NCBI RefSeq assembly: GCF_004114995.1 | Contig: NZ_SDJP01000012.1 | Coordinates: 1 to 56,110, forward strand | Length of the DNA: 56,110 nucleotides | Origin: Halorubrum amylolyticum | GTDB lineage: Archaea > Halobacteriota > Halobacteria > Halobacteriales > Haloferacaceae | Direction: 5' to 3' | Shown here: piece by piece, positions 48,964 to 56,110 of the stretch | How positions within the stretch are numbered: position 1 is the stretch's first letter | How the letters are laid out: each line of letters opens with the position of its first letter | Translations under genes and position numbers: made by a program | Notes under the pieces: generated by a model | Seen by the model: only the letters and a program-made list of their open reading frames with translations | Told to the model about the DNA's origin: nothing | Database searches by the model: none

Positions 48964-49770
48964 TCAGAGGCGGTCGTCCCAGTCGATCCAGTCCTGCTCC
49001 CAGCCGTGACGCGCGAAGTGGCCCTGCTCGGCGCGCTCGGCGTCCTCCCGTCGCGTTCGGTTCCGCTCGACGCCGCGCTGCTCGCCGTCGACGAGCATCG
49101 GCTGGAGCCGCGCCGGGCCGGCCGTCTCGACCGTCCGGAACCCCGTCGGTGCGTCATCGTCGTCGGCCGCGGCGTCGGACGCGACCCCTTCCGAGTCGGG
49201 CTCGATCGCGGCGATCGTCTGGACCGCCGTCCCGCGGGGGTAGACGATCCGGCCTCCGTCGGCGAGCTGCTCGCGGAGCGCGCGCGGCGGCTCGGCGACC
49301 GCGGCTTCGAGGAGGACCCGGTCGTACGGGGCGTACTCGGGGAGTCCGTTCGCCCCGTCGCGTCGGTCGACGAGGACGGCGTCGTATCCGGCCGTCGAGA
49401 GGTTCGATCGGGCGATTGCGACCGCCTCGCGGTCGATGTCGACCGCGTGGACGCGTCGCGCGCCGGCGATCTCGGCGAGCAGCGCGACCGAGTAGCCGAC
49501 GCCCGCGCCCACGACGAGCACTTCATCTCCCTCGTCGGCATCGAGCGCGGAGAGCAGCCGCACGACGGTCGCTGGCGCGAGCGATCGGTCTCCGTTCCCC
49601 CCGCTTCCGCCTCTCGGGGTGGTCTCGCCCCCGGCCGCCGTCGAGGCGTCGTCGACGAACGGGTCCCGAGAGACGCGCTGGAGCGCCGTCAACACGGGCT
49701 CGTCCAGCGTCTCGCCGATCTGGTGTTCGAGCCCCTCGATCATGTCGGCCCGAAGCGATGCCTCGTCCAT
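48964..49770 (-). CDS. Protein-L-isoaspartate O-methyltransferase paralogue
   Basis: This 268-residue SAM-dependent methyltransferase-like protein has VLVVGAGVGYSVALLAEIAGARRVHAVDID (motif I and the acidic end of strand 2), YAPYDRVLLEAAVAEPP, and LADGGRIVYPRG. Compared with the true pcm gene that follows it has a Gly/Ser-rich insertion near residue 50 and a variable acidic region before the C-terminus, and the characteristic TIS.PHM-like substrate motif is not clear. Its end HFARHGWEQDWIDWDDRL is distinctive. It may be a divergent repair enzyme or have another substrate. Confidence 0.82.
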   Translation of the reverse strand: MDEASLRADMIEGLEHQIGETLDEPVLTALQRVSRDPFVDDASTAAGGETTPRGGSGGNGDRSLAPATVVRLLSALDADEGDEVLVVGAGVGYSVALLAEIAGARRVHAVDIDREAVAIARSNLSTAGYDAVLVDRRDGANGLPEYAPYDRVLLEAAVAEPPRALREQLADGGRIVYPRGTAVQTIAAIEPDSEGVASDAAADDDDAPTGFRTVETAGPARLQPMLVDGEQRGVERNRTRREDAERAEQGHFARHGWEQDWIDWDDRL

Positions 49771-49869
49771 AGCCGGACTCGGTGCTCGGTCCTCTAAAAG
49801 CGCTCGCTCGTCACTCCACGTTCGTCATCGCATCGGTCGTCGTCGCATCGATCGCCACCGCACCGCTCC

Positions 49870-50502
49870 TCACCGCATCGGAACGAACCGGACGCCGCCG
49901 TGGTCCTCGCGGTCGACGCCGTCTTTCCCGACCGTCAGTCGGACGAGTCGCTGCGCGCCGGCGCGACCGATCGGCGCGACGACCCGACCGCCCGTCCGCA
50001 CGCGGTCGACGATCTGGTCTGGGACTCCGTCCGCCGGCGCGCAGGTCAGGTACGCGGCGTCGAAGGGGGACTCGTTCGGGAACGCCGTCCGCCCGTCGCC
50101 GGCCCGGACGGTCACGTCGTACCCGAGCCGCCGGAGCCGCTCGCGGGCCGCCTCGGCCAGCTCCGAGACGTACTCGACGCTGTAGACGTTTCCCGGGCCG
50201 ACGACCTCGGCGACGACGGCGGCGTGGTAGCCGCAGCCCGTGCCGACCTCGAACACCCTGTCGCCGGGTCCGGCGTCGAGCAGGTCGGTCATGACCGCGA
50301 CCATGTGCGGCGCGCTGATCGTCTGATCGTGGCCGATCGGGAGCGGTCGGTCCTCGTAGGCGCGCGACCGATGACGATCCGGGACGAACGCGTGACGCGG
50401 CACCGACTCGATCGCCGCGAGCGTCCGCTCGTCGACGTCGAGCCGGCGGCGGAGCCCGGCGACCAGCTCGCGGCGCGCCGCCTCGTGATCGGCGTCGTCC
50501 AT
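49870..50502 (-). CDS. pcm: Protein-L-isoaspartate O-methyltransferase
   Basis: This 210-residue enzyme repairs isoaspartyl residues in damaged proteins using SAM. It contains RHAFVPDRHRSRAYEDRPLP, HDQTISAPHMVAVM (the PCMT substrate motif), VFEVGTGCGYHAAVVAEVVG (SAM site) and AAYLTCAPADGVPDQI. The start is ATG 50502; 50517 would add five residues. It is followed 99 bp later by its paralogue on the same strand. A length of about 210 is normal for the family. Confidence 0.94.
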   Translation of the reverse strand: MDDADHEAARRELVAGLRRRLDVDERTLAAIESVPRHAFVPDRHRSRAYEDRPLPIGHDQTISAPHMVAVMTDLLDAGPGDRVFEVGTGCGYHAAVVAEVVGPGNVYSVEYVSELAEAARERLRRLGYDVTVRAGDGRTAFPNESPFDAAYLTCAPADGVPDQIVDRVRTGGRVVAPIGRAGAQRLVRLTVGKDGVDREDHGGVRFVPMR

Positions 50503-50662
50503 GTGCTGATCTAGCACGCGACGAGTGGAGAAACTGTCGGCGGAGGGAAGAACGGCGACAAGGAGAAAGAACGGCGGGGGTGTTAAAGACGAAAGGATAG
50601 CTCGCGGCAGCCGTGCGGAAAGTGCGAAACGATGGCGACGAGCGAGTCCGATCGCCGGCCGG

Positions 50663-51211
50663 TCAGTTCACGTCGATGCTGTGGCCGGCGGAATCAGACG
50701 ACGACCGCTTCGGGAGGGTGACGGTGAGCACGCCGTCGTCGTACGAGGCGGTCGCACCGTCGCTCTCGACCGGCTCGGGGATCGGAATCCGGCGCGACAC
50801 CGCGCGGCGACGCCGCTCGCGGCGGTGATAGCGAACGTCCGCGTCGTCCGCGTCGTCGGTCTCGGTCTCATCGCCGTCGTCCCCAGCCGCGTCGCCTCCG
50901 CCGATCGTCGCCTCCGAGTCATCCCCGCCGACCGTCGCCTCCGCGTCCCGCGCCTCCTCGCGGGTGGCCGCGATCGAGAGGGCGTCGTCGTGGAACTCCA
51001 CCTCGATCCCGTCGGCGTCGAAGCCGGGGAGGTCGGCGAGCACGGTGATCGCCTCGTCGTCCTCGATCACGTCGACGGCGACGTCGCGGGCACCCGGGAA
51101 TCCGGGGACGCCGGGTCCCGGCGCGTCGAGCGTGCCGCCGAGTTCCTCGAATTCTCGTCCCATCCGTTCGAGCAGGTCCTCTATCTCGGTGAAGGGATCG
51201 CGTCGCGTCAT
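50663..51211 (-). CDS. Hsp20/alpha-crystallin family chaperone
   Basis: This 182-residue small heat-shock protein starts MTRRDPFTEIEDLLERMGREFEELGG, then the alpha-crystallin domain: VDVIEDDEAITVLADLPGFD, GIEVEFHDDALSI near its first half, and DGATASYDDGVLTVTLPKRS at its end. About 45 residues of acidic, Gly/Asp/Thr-rich sequence (residues about 85-130) are inserted in the middle of the fold, before RYHRRERRRRAVSRRIPIP. Small heat-shock proteins bind unfolding proteins. The end lacks a clear IxI motif. Confidence 0.88.
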   Translation of the reverse strand: MTRRDPFTEIEDLLERMGREFEELGGTLDAPGPGVPGFPGARDVAVDVIEDDEAITVLADLPGFDADGIEVEFHDDALSIAATREEARDAEATVGGDDSEATIGGGDAAGDDGDETETDDADDADVRYHRRERRRRAVSRRIPIPEPVESDGATASYDDGVLTVTLPKRSSSDSAGHSIDVN

Positions 51212-51304
51212 ACAGGTCAGGATTCGAGGCGGAGAGACTTGAACGTACGGGCGGGAGTCGTCGACCGAGAGGAAAGCGACGGAGGGGGACGACGAAGTCG
51301 GTGC

Positions 51305-52813
51305 CTAGAGGAACGGCCGCCAGTAGTACGGGCTCACGAACCCCTCGATGAACGCGGCGACCGCGATCAGCACGCCGATCCCCATCAGCACCCAGAACGC
51401 GTTTTCGAGCGCGTCGGCGAACGCCTCGCGGGACAGGCGGCCGCGGAACGCCCGCCACGAGACGATCCCGAGGTGGATTCCGAGCGCGCCGGAGACGAAC
51501 AGCGCGGGAATTTCGAGAATTCCGTGGGGGACGACGAACGCGACCAGCGCGGCGAGGTTCCCCTCTAACGCCGCGGTGGCCCCGAGCGCGAGCCCGTTGA
51601 ACGCGATCGACGAGAGCGCCGGGACGACGAGCGCGGCGCCGGCGAACGAGGTCGCGATCGCGACCGACCAGTTGTTCCCGAAGAAGTTGAGCGCGGCCGC
51701 CGGCGGGATGTGGCCGACCAGCCGCGACTCGATCGACGTGGTGACCGCGCCGACGAACGGGTCGACGGCGAGCCAGCCGACCGCGCCGAACCCGACGCCG
51801 ACGAGGACTGCGATCGCGTGCAGGCCGGGGGTTCGCCGGACGAAGTCGGTCATCTCGCGCCAGCCACGACGGGCGCCGCCGACGAACTGGTCCCGGACGC
51901 GGGCGTCGATCGGCTCGACGGGGACGAATTCGCCGCGGTAGTCGCCGTACAGGACGGTTTTGAGCAGATCGAGCGCGGGGGCGGCGACGACCGCGCTGGC
52001 GAGCGCGACGACGGCCCCGCCCCCGAAGAACGCGAGCGCGGACGCGGCCGAGGAGATCGCCACGAGTACGCCGACGGCGACGACGAGGTACGCGAGGGCG
52101 TCGACGGGGTTCGACCGGATGAACCCGCCGGCCCCTTCGACCGCGCCGACCACGCCCGTCTCGTCGACAACGACCGCGGCCGGCGCGAACGCGAACACCG
52201 CGCGGACGACGAGCAGGACGACCAGTCCGACGAGCAGCGCGAGGAGCGCGACTAGGGCACCGAGGAAGGGATTGACGAGGAACGCGCCGCCGATCGCTAG
52301 GGCGGCGAGCAGCGACACCCCGATCCACAGCAGGAACTCGGCGACGTAGAGGCCGAGGAACGTGAGCCAGCGCCCCCGCACGCCGGCGATCCCGGCGGTG
52401 AGCCCGCGGCCGCCGCGGACCCGGCCCGCGACCGCCGACATCTGTCCGGCGGAGACCGCGGCGTACGTCAGGAGTGCCAACAGAAGCGTTACCGCCGTAC
52501 CGACGGTCAGGAGGAGGAACGCGGTCGGCGACGCGAGCGGTTCGAGCGCGGGCGCCACGCTCTCGGCCCACGCCTGAACCGCCTCGGGGTCCTGCGCGTC
52601 GGGCGGCGTCAGGTCCAACTCGGCGAGCGCCCGCCGGGCGTCGGCGAGCCGGCCGGTCAGCTCGTAGTGGAGGTACGTCCCGGCGAGCGCGACGAAGAGG
52701 CCCATCCGGGCGACGACGGGGACCGCCGTGCCGAGGAGGTAAAACGGGAGCAGGTCGGCGGGGCGTCGGCGGAGGGTCGACGCGGTGGCGGAGACCGCGG
52801 ATGACAGGTCCAT
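51305..52813 (-). CDS. Membrane protein with a SpoIIM-type C-terminal domain
   Basis: This 502-residue protein has about ten likely helices. The first 300 residues form an N-terminal bundle with a short amphipathic loop, DLTPPDAQDPEAVQAWAESV. The C-terminal 180 residues (from about 330) match the SpoIIM/DUF95 fold, with NFFGNNWSVAIATSFAGAALVVPALS and LVAFVVPHGILEIPALFVSGALGIHLG; NN, and the PHG-E motif are the family's hallmarks. In bacteria SpoIIM takes part in engulfment; archaeal DUF95 proteins have no assigned role. It lies 52 bp downstream of the MATE gene on the same strand. Confidence 0.85.
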   Translation of the reverse strand: MDLSSAVSATASTLRRRPADLLPFYLLGTAVPVVARMGLFVALAGTYLHYELTGRLADARRALAELDLTPPDAQDPEAVQAWAESVAPALEPLASPTAFLLLTVGTAVTLLLALLTYAAVSAGQMSAVAGRVRGGRGLTAGIAGVRGRWLTFLGLYVAEFLLWIGVSLLAALAIGGAFLVNPFLGALVALLALLVGLVVLLVVRAVFAFAPAAVVVDETGVVGAVEGAGGFIRSNPVDALAYLVVAVGVLVAISSAASALAFFGGGAVVALASAVVAAPALDLLKTVLYGDYRGEFVPVEPIDARVRDQFVGGARRGWREMTDFVRRTPGLHAIAVLVGVGFGAVGWLAVDPFVGAVTTSIESRLVGHIPPAAALNFFGNNWSVAIATSFAGAALVVPALSSIAFNGLALGATAALEGNLAALVAFVVPHGILEIPALFVSGALGIHLGIVSWRAFRGRLSREAFADALENAFWVLMGIGVLIAVAAFIEGFVSPYYWRPFL

Positions 52814-52865
52814 GCGAACCGGTTCGGCCGTCGGATACTTAAAAAGACCCGAGCGATCCGGGCGG

Positions 52866-54296
52866 TCACTCGGAAGGCGGGTCCGCCGGGCCTTCGGTCA
52901 CCGAGGAGTCCGCATCGGTGCCGCTCCCGCGTTCCGCCATCATCTCCGCGGCGCGGTCCGCCCACCCCGAGTAGCGGAAGCCGGCGATGACCACGAGCGC
53001 CATCCACGCGTACGCGAGGAACACGCCGACGTACGCCCCCGGCGGCCCGAGCCCGGCCGTGCGCCCGAGTAGCCACGAGGCTCCGAGGAAGAGGCCGAAC
53101 ATCCCGGAGACGCGGGCGACGAGCGGGACCCGGGTCTCGCTGGCCCCCTGCAGCGCCCCGGAGAGCGCGGAGAAGCAGACCAAGACGGCGCCGGCGAGGC
53201 CGTAGACGCGGGCGAAGTCGATCGCGTACGCGATCGTCGGACCGTCGTCGGTAAAGAGGGGGACGAGCCGAGGCGCGAGCGCGACGAGGGCGAGCCCGAT
53301 CGTCCCGACCGTGAGCACGCCCAGTCCGGCGACGGCCCACCCGTTGAACCGGGCCTCGTCGGGGTCGCCGGCGCCGAGCGACTGGCCGACCAGCACCGAG
53401 GCGGCGACGTTGTACCCGCGCGAGAGCGGGCCGGTCACCTGCTGGTACACCCGTCGCCCGATCTGGAACCCGGCGTTGACCGGCTCGCCGAAGCCGAGGA
53501 GCAGCGCGTTGAACGGAAATTCGGCGATCGCCGAGCCGAACCCTTCGAGCACACGGGGGGCGCTCACCCGGAAGAGCTGGCTCGCGATCGTGAGGTCGCG
53601 GGGGCGCGCGAACGACGCCTCGGTCCACGGACTCCGGATGGCGAGACACAGCAGTCCGGCCGTGAGCACGTTGGCGCCGGCGGTCGCGAGGCCGACGCCG
53701 ACGACCTCCAGCCGCGGGAGGCCGAACAGGCCGAGTCCGAGGAGGACCGACCCCGCGATGTTGACGGAGTTGGCGGCGGCGTTGACGTACATCGGGGTGC
53801 GGGTGTCGCCGGTCCCCTGCAGCGCGCGAGCGGCGACGAGGGCGACGTGGCGCGCGGGGGCGGTCGCGAAGACGATCGCGAGGTACGTCGAGCCCAGATC
53901 GACGACGGCCGGCGAGGTCCGCTCGCCGACGAGCCGCCCGAACACGTCGATCGCGTACTCGCCGAAGAAGAGGCCGAAGAACGCGAAGGGGAGTCCCGAG
54001 AGCGCTCCGACGAGGATCGCCTGCGTCACCGCCTCGTCGCGCCTGTGAGTCGCGCCCGCACCGGTGTCCTGCGAGGAGAGCGCAATCGCGCCGCCGCCGA
54101 GCCCGAGCCCGATCCGGAGGGGGAACCGGGCGTAGAGGTCTGCGAGCCCGATCGCGACCACGGCCGCCGGCGAGAACAGCGCGGTGACGAGGACGTCGGT
54201 CGTCCGCATCGCGGTGCGGAACGTCTGTTCCGCCATGACCGGCCACGCGAGCGAGAACACGCGCGTCCAGACGCGCCGCAGCCGCGGGAGGTCCAT
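52866..54296 (-). CDS. MATE-family efflux transporter
   Basis: This 476-residue protein has 12 likely helices as two similar halves. Features include LAWPVMAEQTFRTAMRTTDVLVTAL in helix 1-2, GTGDTRTPMYVNAAANSVNIAGS in helix 5 and FPFNALLLGFGEPVNAGFQIG in helix 7. MATE proteins export drugs and metabolites with sodium or proton coupling. Substrate unknown. It ends with a short Asp/Ser/Glu-rich tail. The start at ATG 54296 gives MDLPRLRRVWTRVFSLAWP. Confidence 0.9.
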   Translation of the reverse strand: MDLPRLRRVWTRVFSLAWPVMAEQTFRTAMRTTDVLVTALFSPAAVVAIGLADLYARFPLRIGLGLGGGAIALSSQDTGAGATHRRDEAVTQAILVGALSGLPFAFFGLFFGEYAIDVFGRLVGERTSPAVVDLGSTYLAIVFATAPARHVALVAARALQGTGDTRTPMYVNAAANSVNIAGSVLLGLGLFGLPRLEVVGVGLATAGANVLTAGLLCLAIRSPWTEASFARPRDLTIASQLFRVSAPRVLEGFGSAIAEFPFNALLLGFGEPVNAGFQIGRRVYQQVTGPLSRGYNVAASVLVGQSLGAGDPDEARFNGWAVAGLGVLTVGTIGLALVALAPRLVPLFTDDGPTIAYAIDFARVYGLAGAVLVCFSALSGALQGASETRVPLVARVSGMFGLFLGASWLLGRTAGLGPPGAYVGVFLAYAWMALVVIAGFRYSGWADRAAEMMAERGSGTDADSSVTEGPADPPSE

Positions 54297-54402
54297 GTGT
54301 CACCGCTGAGGGACGGACGGGGTTTTTACGTATCGGAGCCGGCGGCCCCCGCCGGATGCGACCGGCTCGCCGCTTCGAGAAACGCTCGCTCGCCGAGGCC
54401 GC

Positions 54403-55569
54403 TCACGACCCCTGTCCCGGCTCCGCCCGCGGGAGCGACACCTCGACCCGCACCCCGCCGAGGTCGGACTCGCCGATCGCGAGGTCGCCGCCGTAGCGGT
54501 CGACGAGCGTCGAGACGATCCGGAGGCCGCCGACCGCGTCCGCCTCGGTCTCTTCGTCGCCGGAGCGGTCGTCGCCGGGGGCGACGCCGGTCGCTACGGC
54601 GTCGGCCCCGGCGTCGCCGAGCAGCGACTCGCGGCGCTCGGGCGGGATTCCGGGGCCGTCGTCGGCGACCGTCAGCGTGACCCGCTCGTCGCCGTCGCGG
54701 ACGGCGACGCGGACGGTGACCTCGGGGCCGGCGTGTTCGACCGCGTTCTCGACGAGATTGTCGACCACCGAGCGCAGGCCATCGTTGGCCCGGACCGGCG
54801 CCGCGTCGGCGATGTCCGCGTCGACGGTCACGCCGGGGCGGTCGGCGACCCCGGCCAGCACGTCCCGGGTCGTTTCGGCGAGGTCGACGCGCCGGAGCGA
54901 CGACCGTCCAAGGAGGGCGTCCGCGACCGCGCCCGTCGCCTCGATCCGGTCGAGCCCCTCCTCCGCCTTCCGCGCGATGACGGCGGACGGTGGGGAGTCG
55001 GGAACGGTGTCGGCGTCGAGGTCCCGCGGCGACCCGTCGGGGTCGACCTCCCCGTCCGCGAGGTCGGCGTATCCGCGGATCGCGGAGAGGTCGTTGCGGA
55101 GGTCGTGACGGAGGAGGTGGTTCACGAACGAGACCGCGCGGGTCGCGTCCCGCGCCCGCCGCGCCTCGGCCGCGCTTCTGACCGCGTAGTACCCCGCGAC
55201 TGTGCCGGCGAGCGCCCCCGCGCCCGCGGCGACCAGAAGCGGGAACGCGGGCTCGACGAGCGGGCGCCCCTCGAAGGCGCGAACGAGGAACGTGGCGCCG
55301 ATCGCGCCGACCGCGGTGAGCGTGCCGACGACCGTCCACCGGGCGACACGTCGCTCCTCGGTAGGTTCGAAATCCACCGCAGCGACCCGAGACCCGGCGT
55401 AGACGACGGCGACCGCGATCCCGCCGTCGAGCGCCAGCGCGAGCAGCGGCCCGGCCGCCCCCGCGACGGACCCGACCTCGAACCCGTGGTGGACCGCCGC
55501 GGCGAGGAACAGGGCGATCCCGATGTCCGCGATGATCCGGTGACCGCGGGGTCGAAACATGTCAGTCAT
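54403..55569 (-). CDS. Membrane-bound sensor histidine kinase
   Basis: This 388-residue protein has four likely N-terminal helices (about residues 13-145). A HisKA-like segment follows, with the phospho-acceptor His in NHLLRHDLRNDLSAIRGYADL. The ATPase domain has NLVENAVEHAG (N box), VADDGPGIPPERR (G1) and GGLRIVSTLVDRYGGDLAI (G2-like). No PAS, GAF or receiver domain is present, so sensing is through the membrane part. No response regulator gene lies in the window. ATG 55569 (MTDMFRPRG) is preferred; an ATG at 55560 is also possible. Confidence 0.87.
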   Translation of the reverse strand: MTDMFRPRGHRIIADIGIALFLAAAVHHGFEVGSVAGAAGPLLALALDGGIAVAVVYAGSRVAAVDFEPTEERRVARWTVVGTLTAVGAIGATFLVRAFEGRPLVEPAFPLLVAAGAGALAGTVAGYYAVRSAAEARRARDATRAVSFVNHLLRHDLRNDLSAIRGYADLADGEVDPDGSPRDLDADTVPDSPPSAVIARKAEEGLDRIEATGAVADALLGRSSLRRVDLAETTRDVLAGVADRPGVTVDADIADAAPVRANDGLRSVVDNLVENAVEHAGPEVTVRVAVRDGDERVTLTVADDGPGIPPERRESLLGDAGADAVATGVAPGDDRSGDEETEADAVGGLRIVSTLVDRYGGDLAIGESDLGGVRVEVSLPRAEPGQGS

Positions 55570-55658
55570 CATCGACGGAACGGACAAAGTCGTTTGGATC
55601 GGTGGCGGTTCGGCGATGCTGCCAGAACGTTGAAGCATGTGAACGACGCACACACAAT

Positions 55659-56110
55659 ATGGACGTCTTCGTGTACGGAACGCTCACCGAGCCGGAGCGG
55701 GTCGCCGAGGTGCTCGACTCGTACGTGTACGTCGGGCCGGCGACGCTGTCCGGGCTCCGCCTCGTGGAGGGGCGGTACCCGACGCTCGCGCCGGGCGGCG
55801 AGACCGCGGGACGGCTCCTCCGAACCGAGGCGCTGGACGCCCTCGACGAGTACGAGCGCGTCGGAGAGGGACTGTACCGTCGGGTTGCGGTGCCGCTCGA
55901 CGCCCCCGAGGGCCACCCGGACGAGGCGGCGGTGTACGTCGGCGATCCCGACCGACTCGACGCGGACGCGGCGTGGCCGGGCGGCGGGGACGGAGGAGAC
56001 GACGGCGGCGGTGGGGGCGGTGGGGGGAGCGGCGACGGTGGGGGGAGCGGCGACGGTGGGGGGAGCGGCGACGGTGGGGGGAGCGGCGACGGTGGGGGGA
56101 GCGGCGACGG
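55659..56110 (+). CDS. Gamma-glutamylcyclotransferase-like (AIG2/GGCT) protein, partial
   Basis: The gene starts at ATG 55659 with MDVFVYGTLTEPERVAEVLD, where YGTL is the family's hallmark, and continues with TLAPGGETAGRLLRTEALDALDEYERVGEGLYRR, in which the conserved Glu is in DEYE. It then runs into a Gly/Ser/Asp-rich tract from about residue 108 with an 18-bp DNA repeat, and no stop is reached before the window ends. The enzymatic part is about 105 residues. GGCT enzymes cyclise gamma-glutamyl peptides, but many family members have other roles. It is divergent from the histidine kinase. Confidence 0.82.
   Translation, partial: MDVFVYGTLTEPERVAEVLDSYVYVGPATLSGLRLVEGRYPTLAPGGETAGRLLRTEALDALDEYERVGEGLYRRVAVPLDAPEGHPDEAAVYVGDPDRLDADAAWPGGGDGGDDGGGGGGGGSGDGGGSGDGGGSGDGGGSGDGGGSGD
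56019..56110 (+). repeat. 18-bp coding tandem repeat at the window end
   Basis: GGTGGGGGGAGCGGCGAC recurs from about 56019 with an exact 18-bp period, at least four copies before the edge. It encodes GGGSGD repeats. The total number cannot be seen. Confidence 0.85.

Overview
The window is a stretch of chromosome from an extremely halophilic archaeon, most like Halorubrum and relatives. The base composition is very GC-rich with strong G/C third-position bias, and the proteins are acidic (Asp/Glu-rich). The gene set is archaeal: L15e, S3Ae and S15 ribosomal proteins, RNA polymerase subunit L, KEOPS Pcc1, the rpa1-rpap1-phosphoesterase operon, an archaeal CCA-adding enzyme, archaemetzincin, and Tat lipoprotein signals. 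Starts are often GTG, and TATA-like boxes sit about 25 bp upstream of start codons, as in leaderless haloarchaeal transcripts.

Layout. 1-525: a possible partial reading frame, then dispersed repeat copy 1. 526-6475: rpl15e, then a TetR regulator divergent from a CARDB/S-layer-like protein and an MMPL/RND exporter. 6560-9805: a small membrane protein, an RHH regulator overlapping a YhhQ-type transporter, a BNR-repeat protein and a DUF5781-like protein. 9837-14525: a complete sugar-type ABC importer, with the ATPase divergent from the binding protein and two permeases. Then come repeat copy 2, mutL, a thiolase/DUF35 pair, and on the minus strand rpa1-rpap1-rpe. 22954-25533: a small protein, a GT4 glycosyltransferase, rpoL and a frameshifted GNAT gene, followed by repeat copy 3. 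26019-28924 (minus): rps15, a RecJ-like protein, pcc1 and rps3ae. 29302-33608: NhaC antiporter with a small partner, repeat copy 4, a PHP phosphoesterase and an asparagine-synthase-like protein. 33968-39021: UDG-like protein, a 57-aa membrane protein, YgfZ/GcvT-like protein, a winged-helix protein, archaemetzincin, UPF0146 and a HAD hydrolase.

39025-44184 is a compact (about 5.1 kb) integrative element in the 3' end of a CAU-anticodon tRNA gene. It is bounded by a 15-bp direct repeat. It carries a tyrosine integrase, two zinc-binding small proteins, an HUH-type rolling-circle Rep, and a low-GC overlapping pair (winged-helix regulator plus membrane-anchored protein) that looks like cargo. It is the most accessory and least explained part of the window.

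44172-56110: the CAU tRNA, a tRNA-Asn(GUU) with a 35-nt intron that folds into a canonical bulge-helix-bulge, then cca, a small membrane protein, a pair of CrcB/Fluc fluoride channels, a HerA-like ATPase, an Ig-like secreted/anchored protein, two isoaspartyl methyltransferase paralogues, Hsp20, a SpoIIM-domain membrane protein, a MATE exporter, a histidine kinase, and a gamma-glutamylcyclotransferase-like gene running off the end with an 18-bp coding tandem repeat.

All calls come from reading the sequence by eye; no database search or folding program was run.
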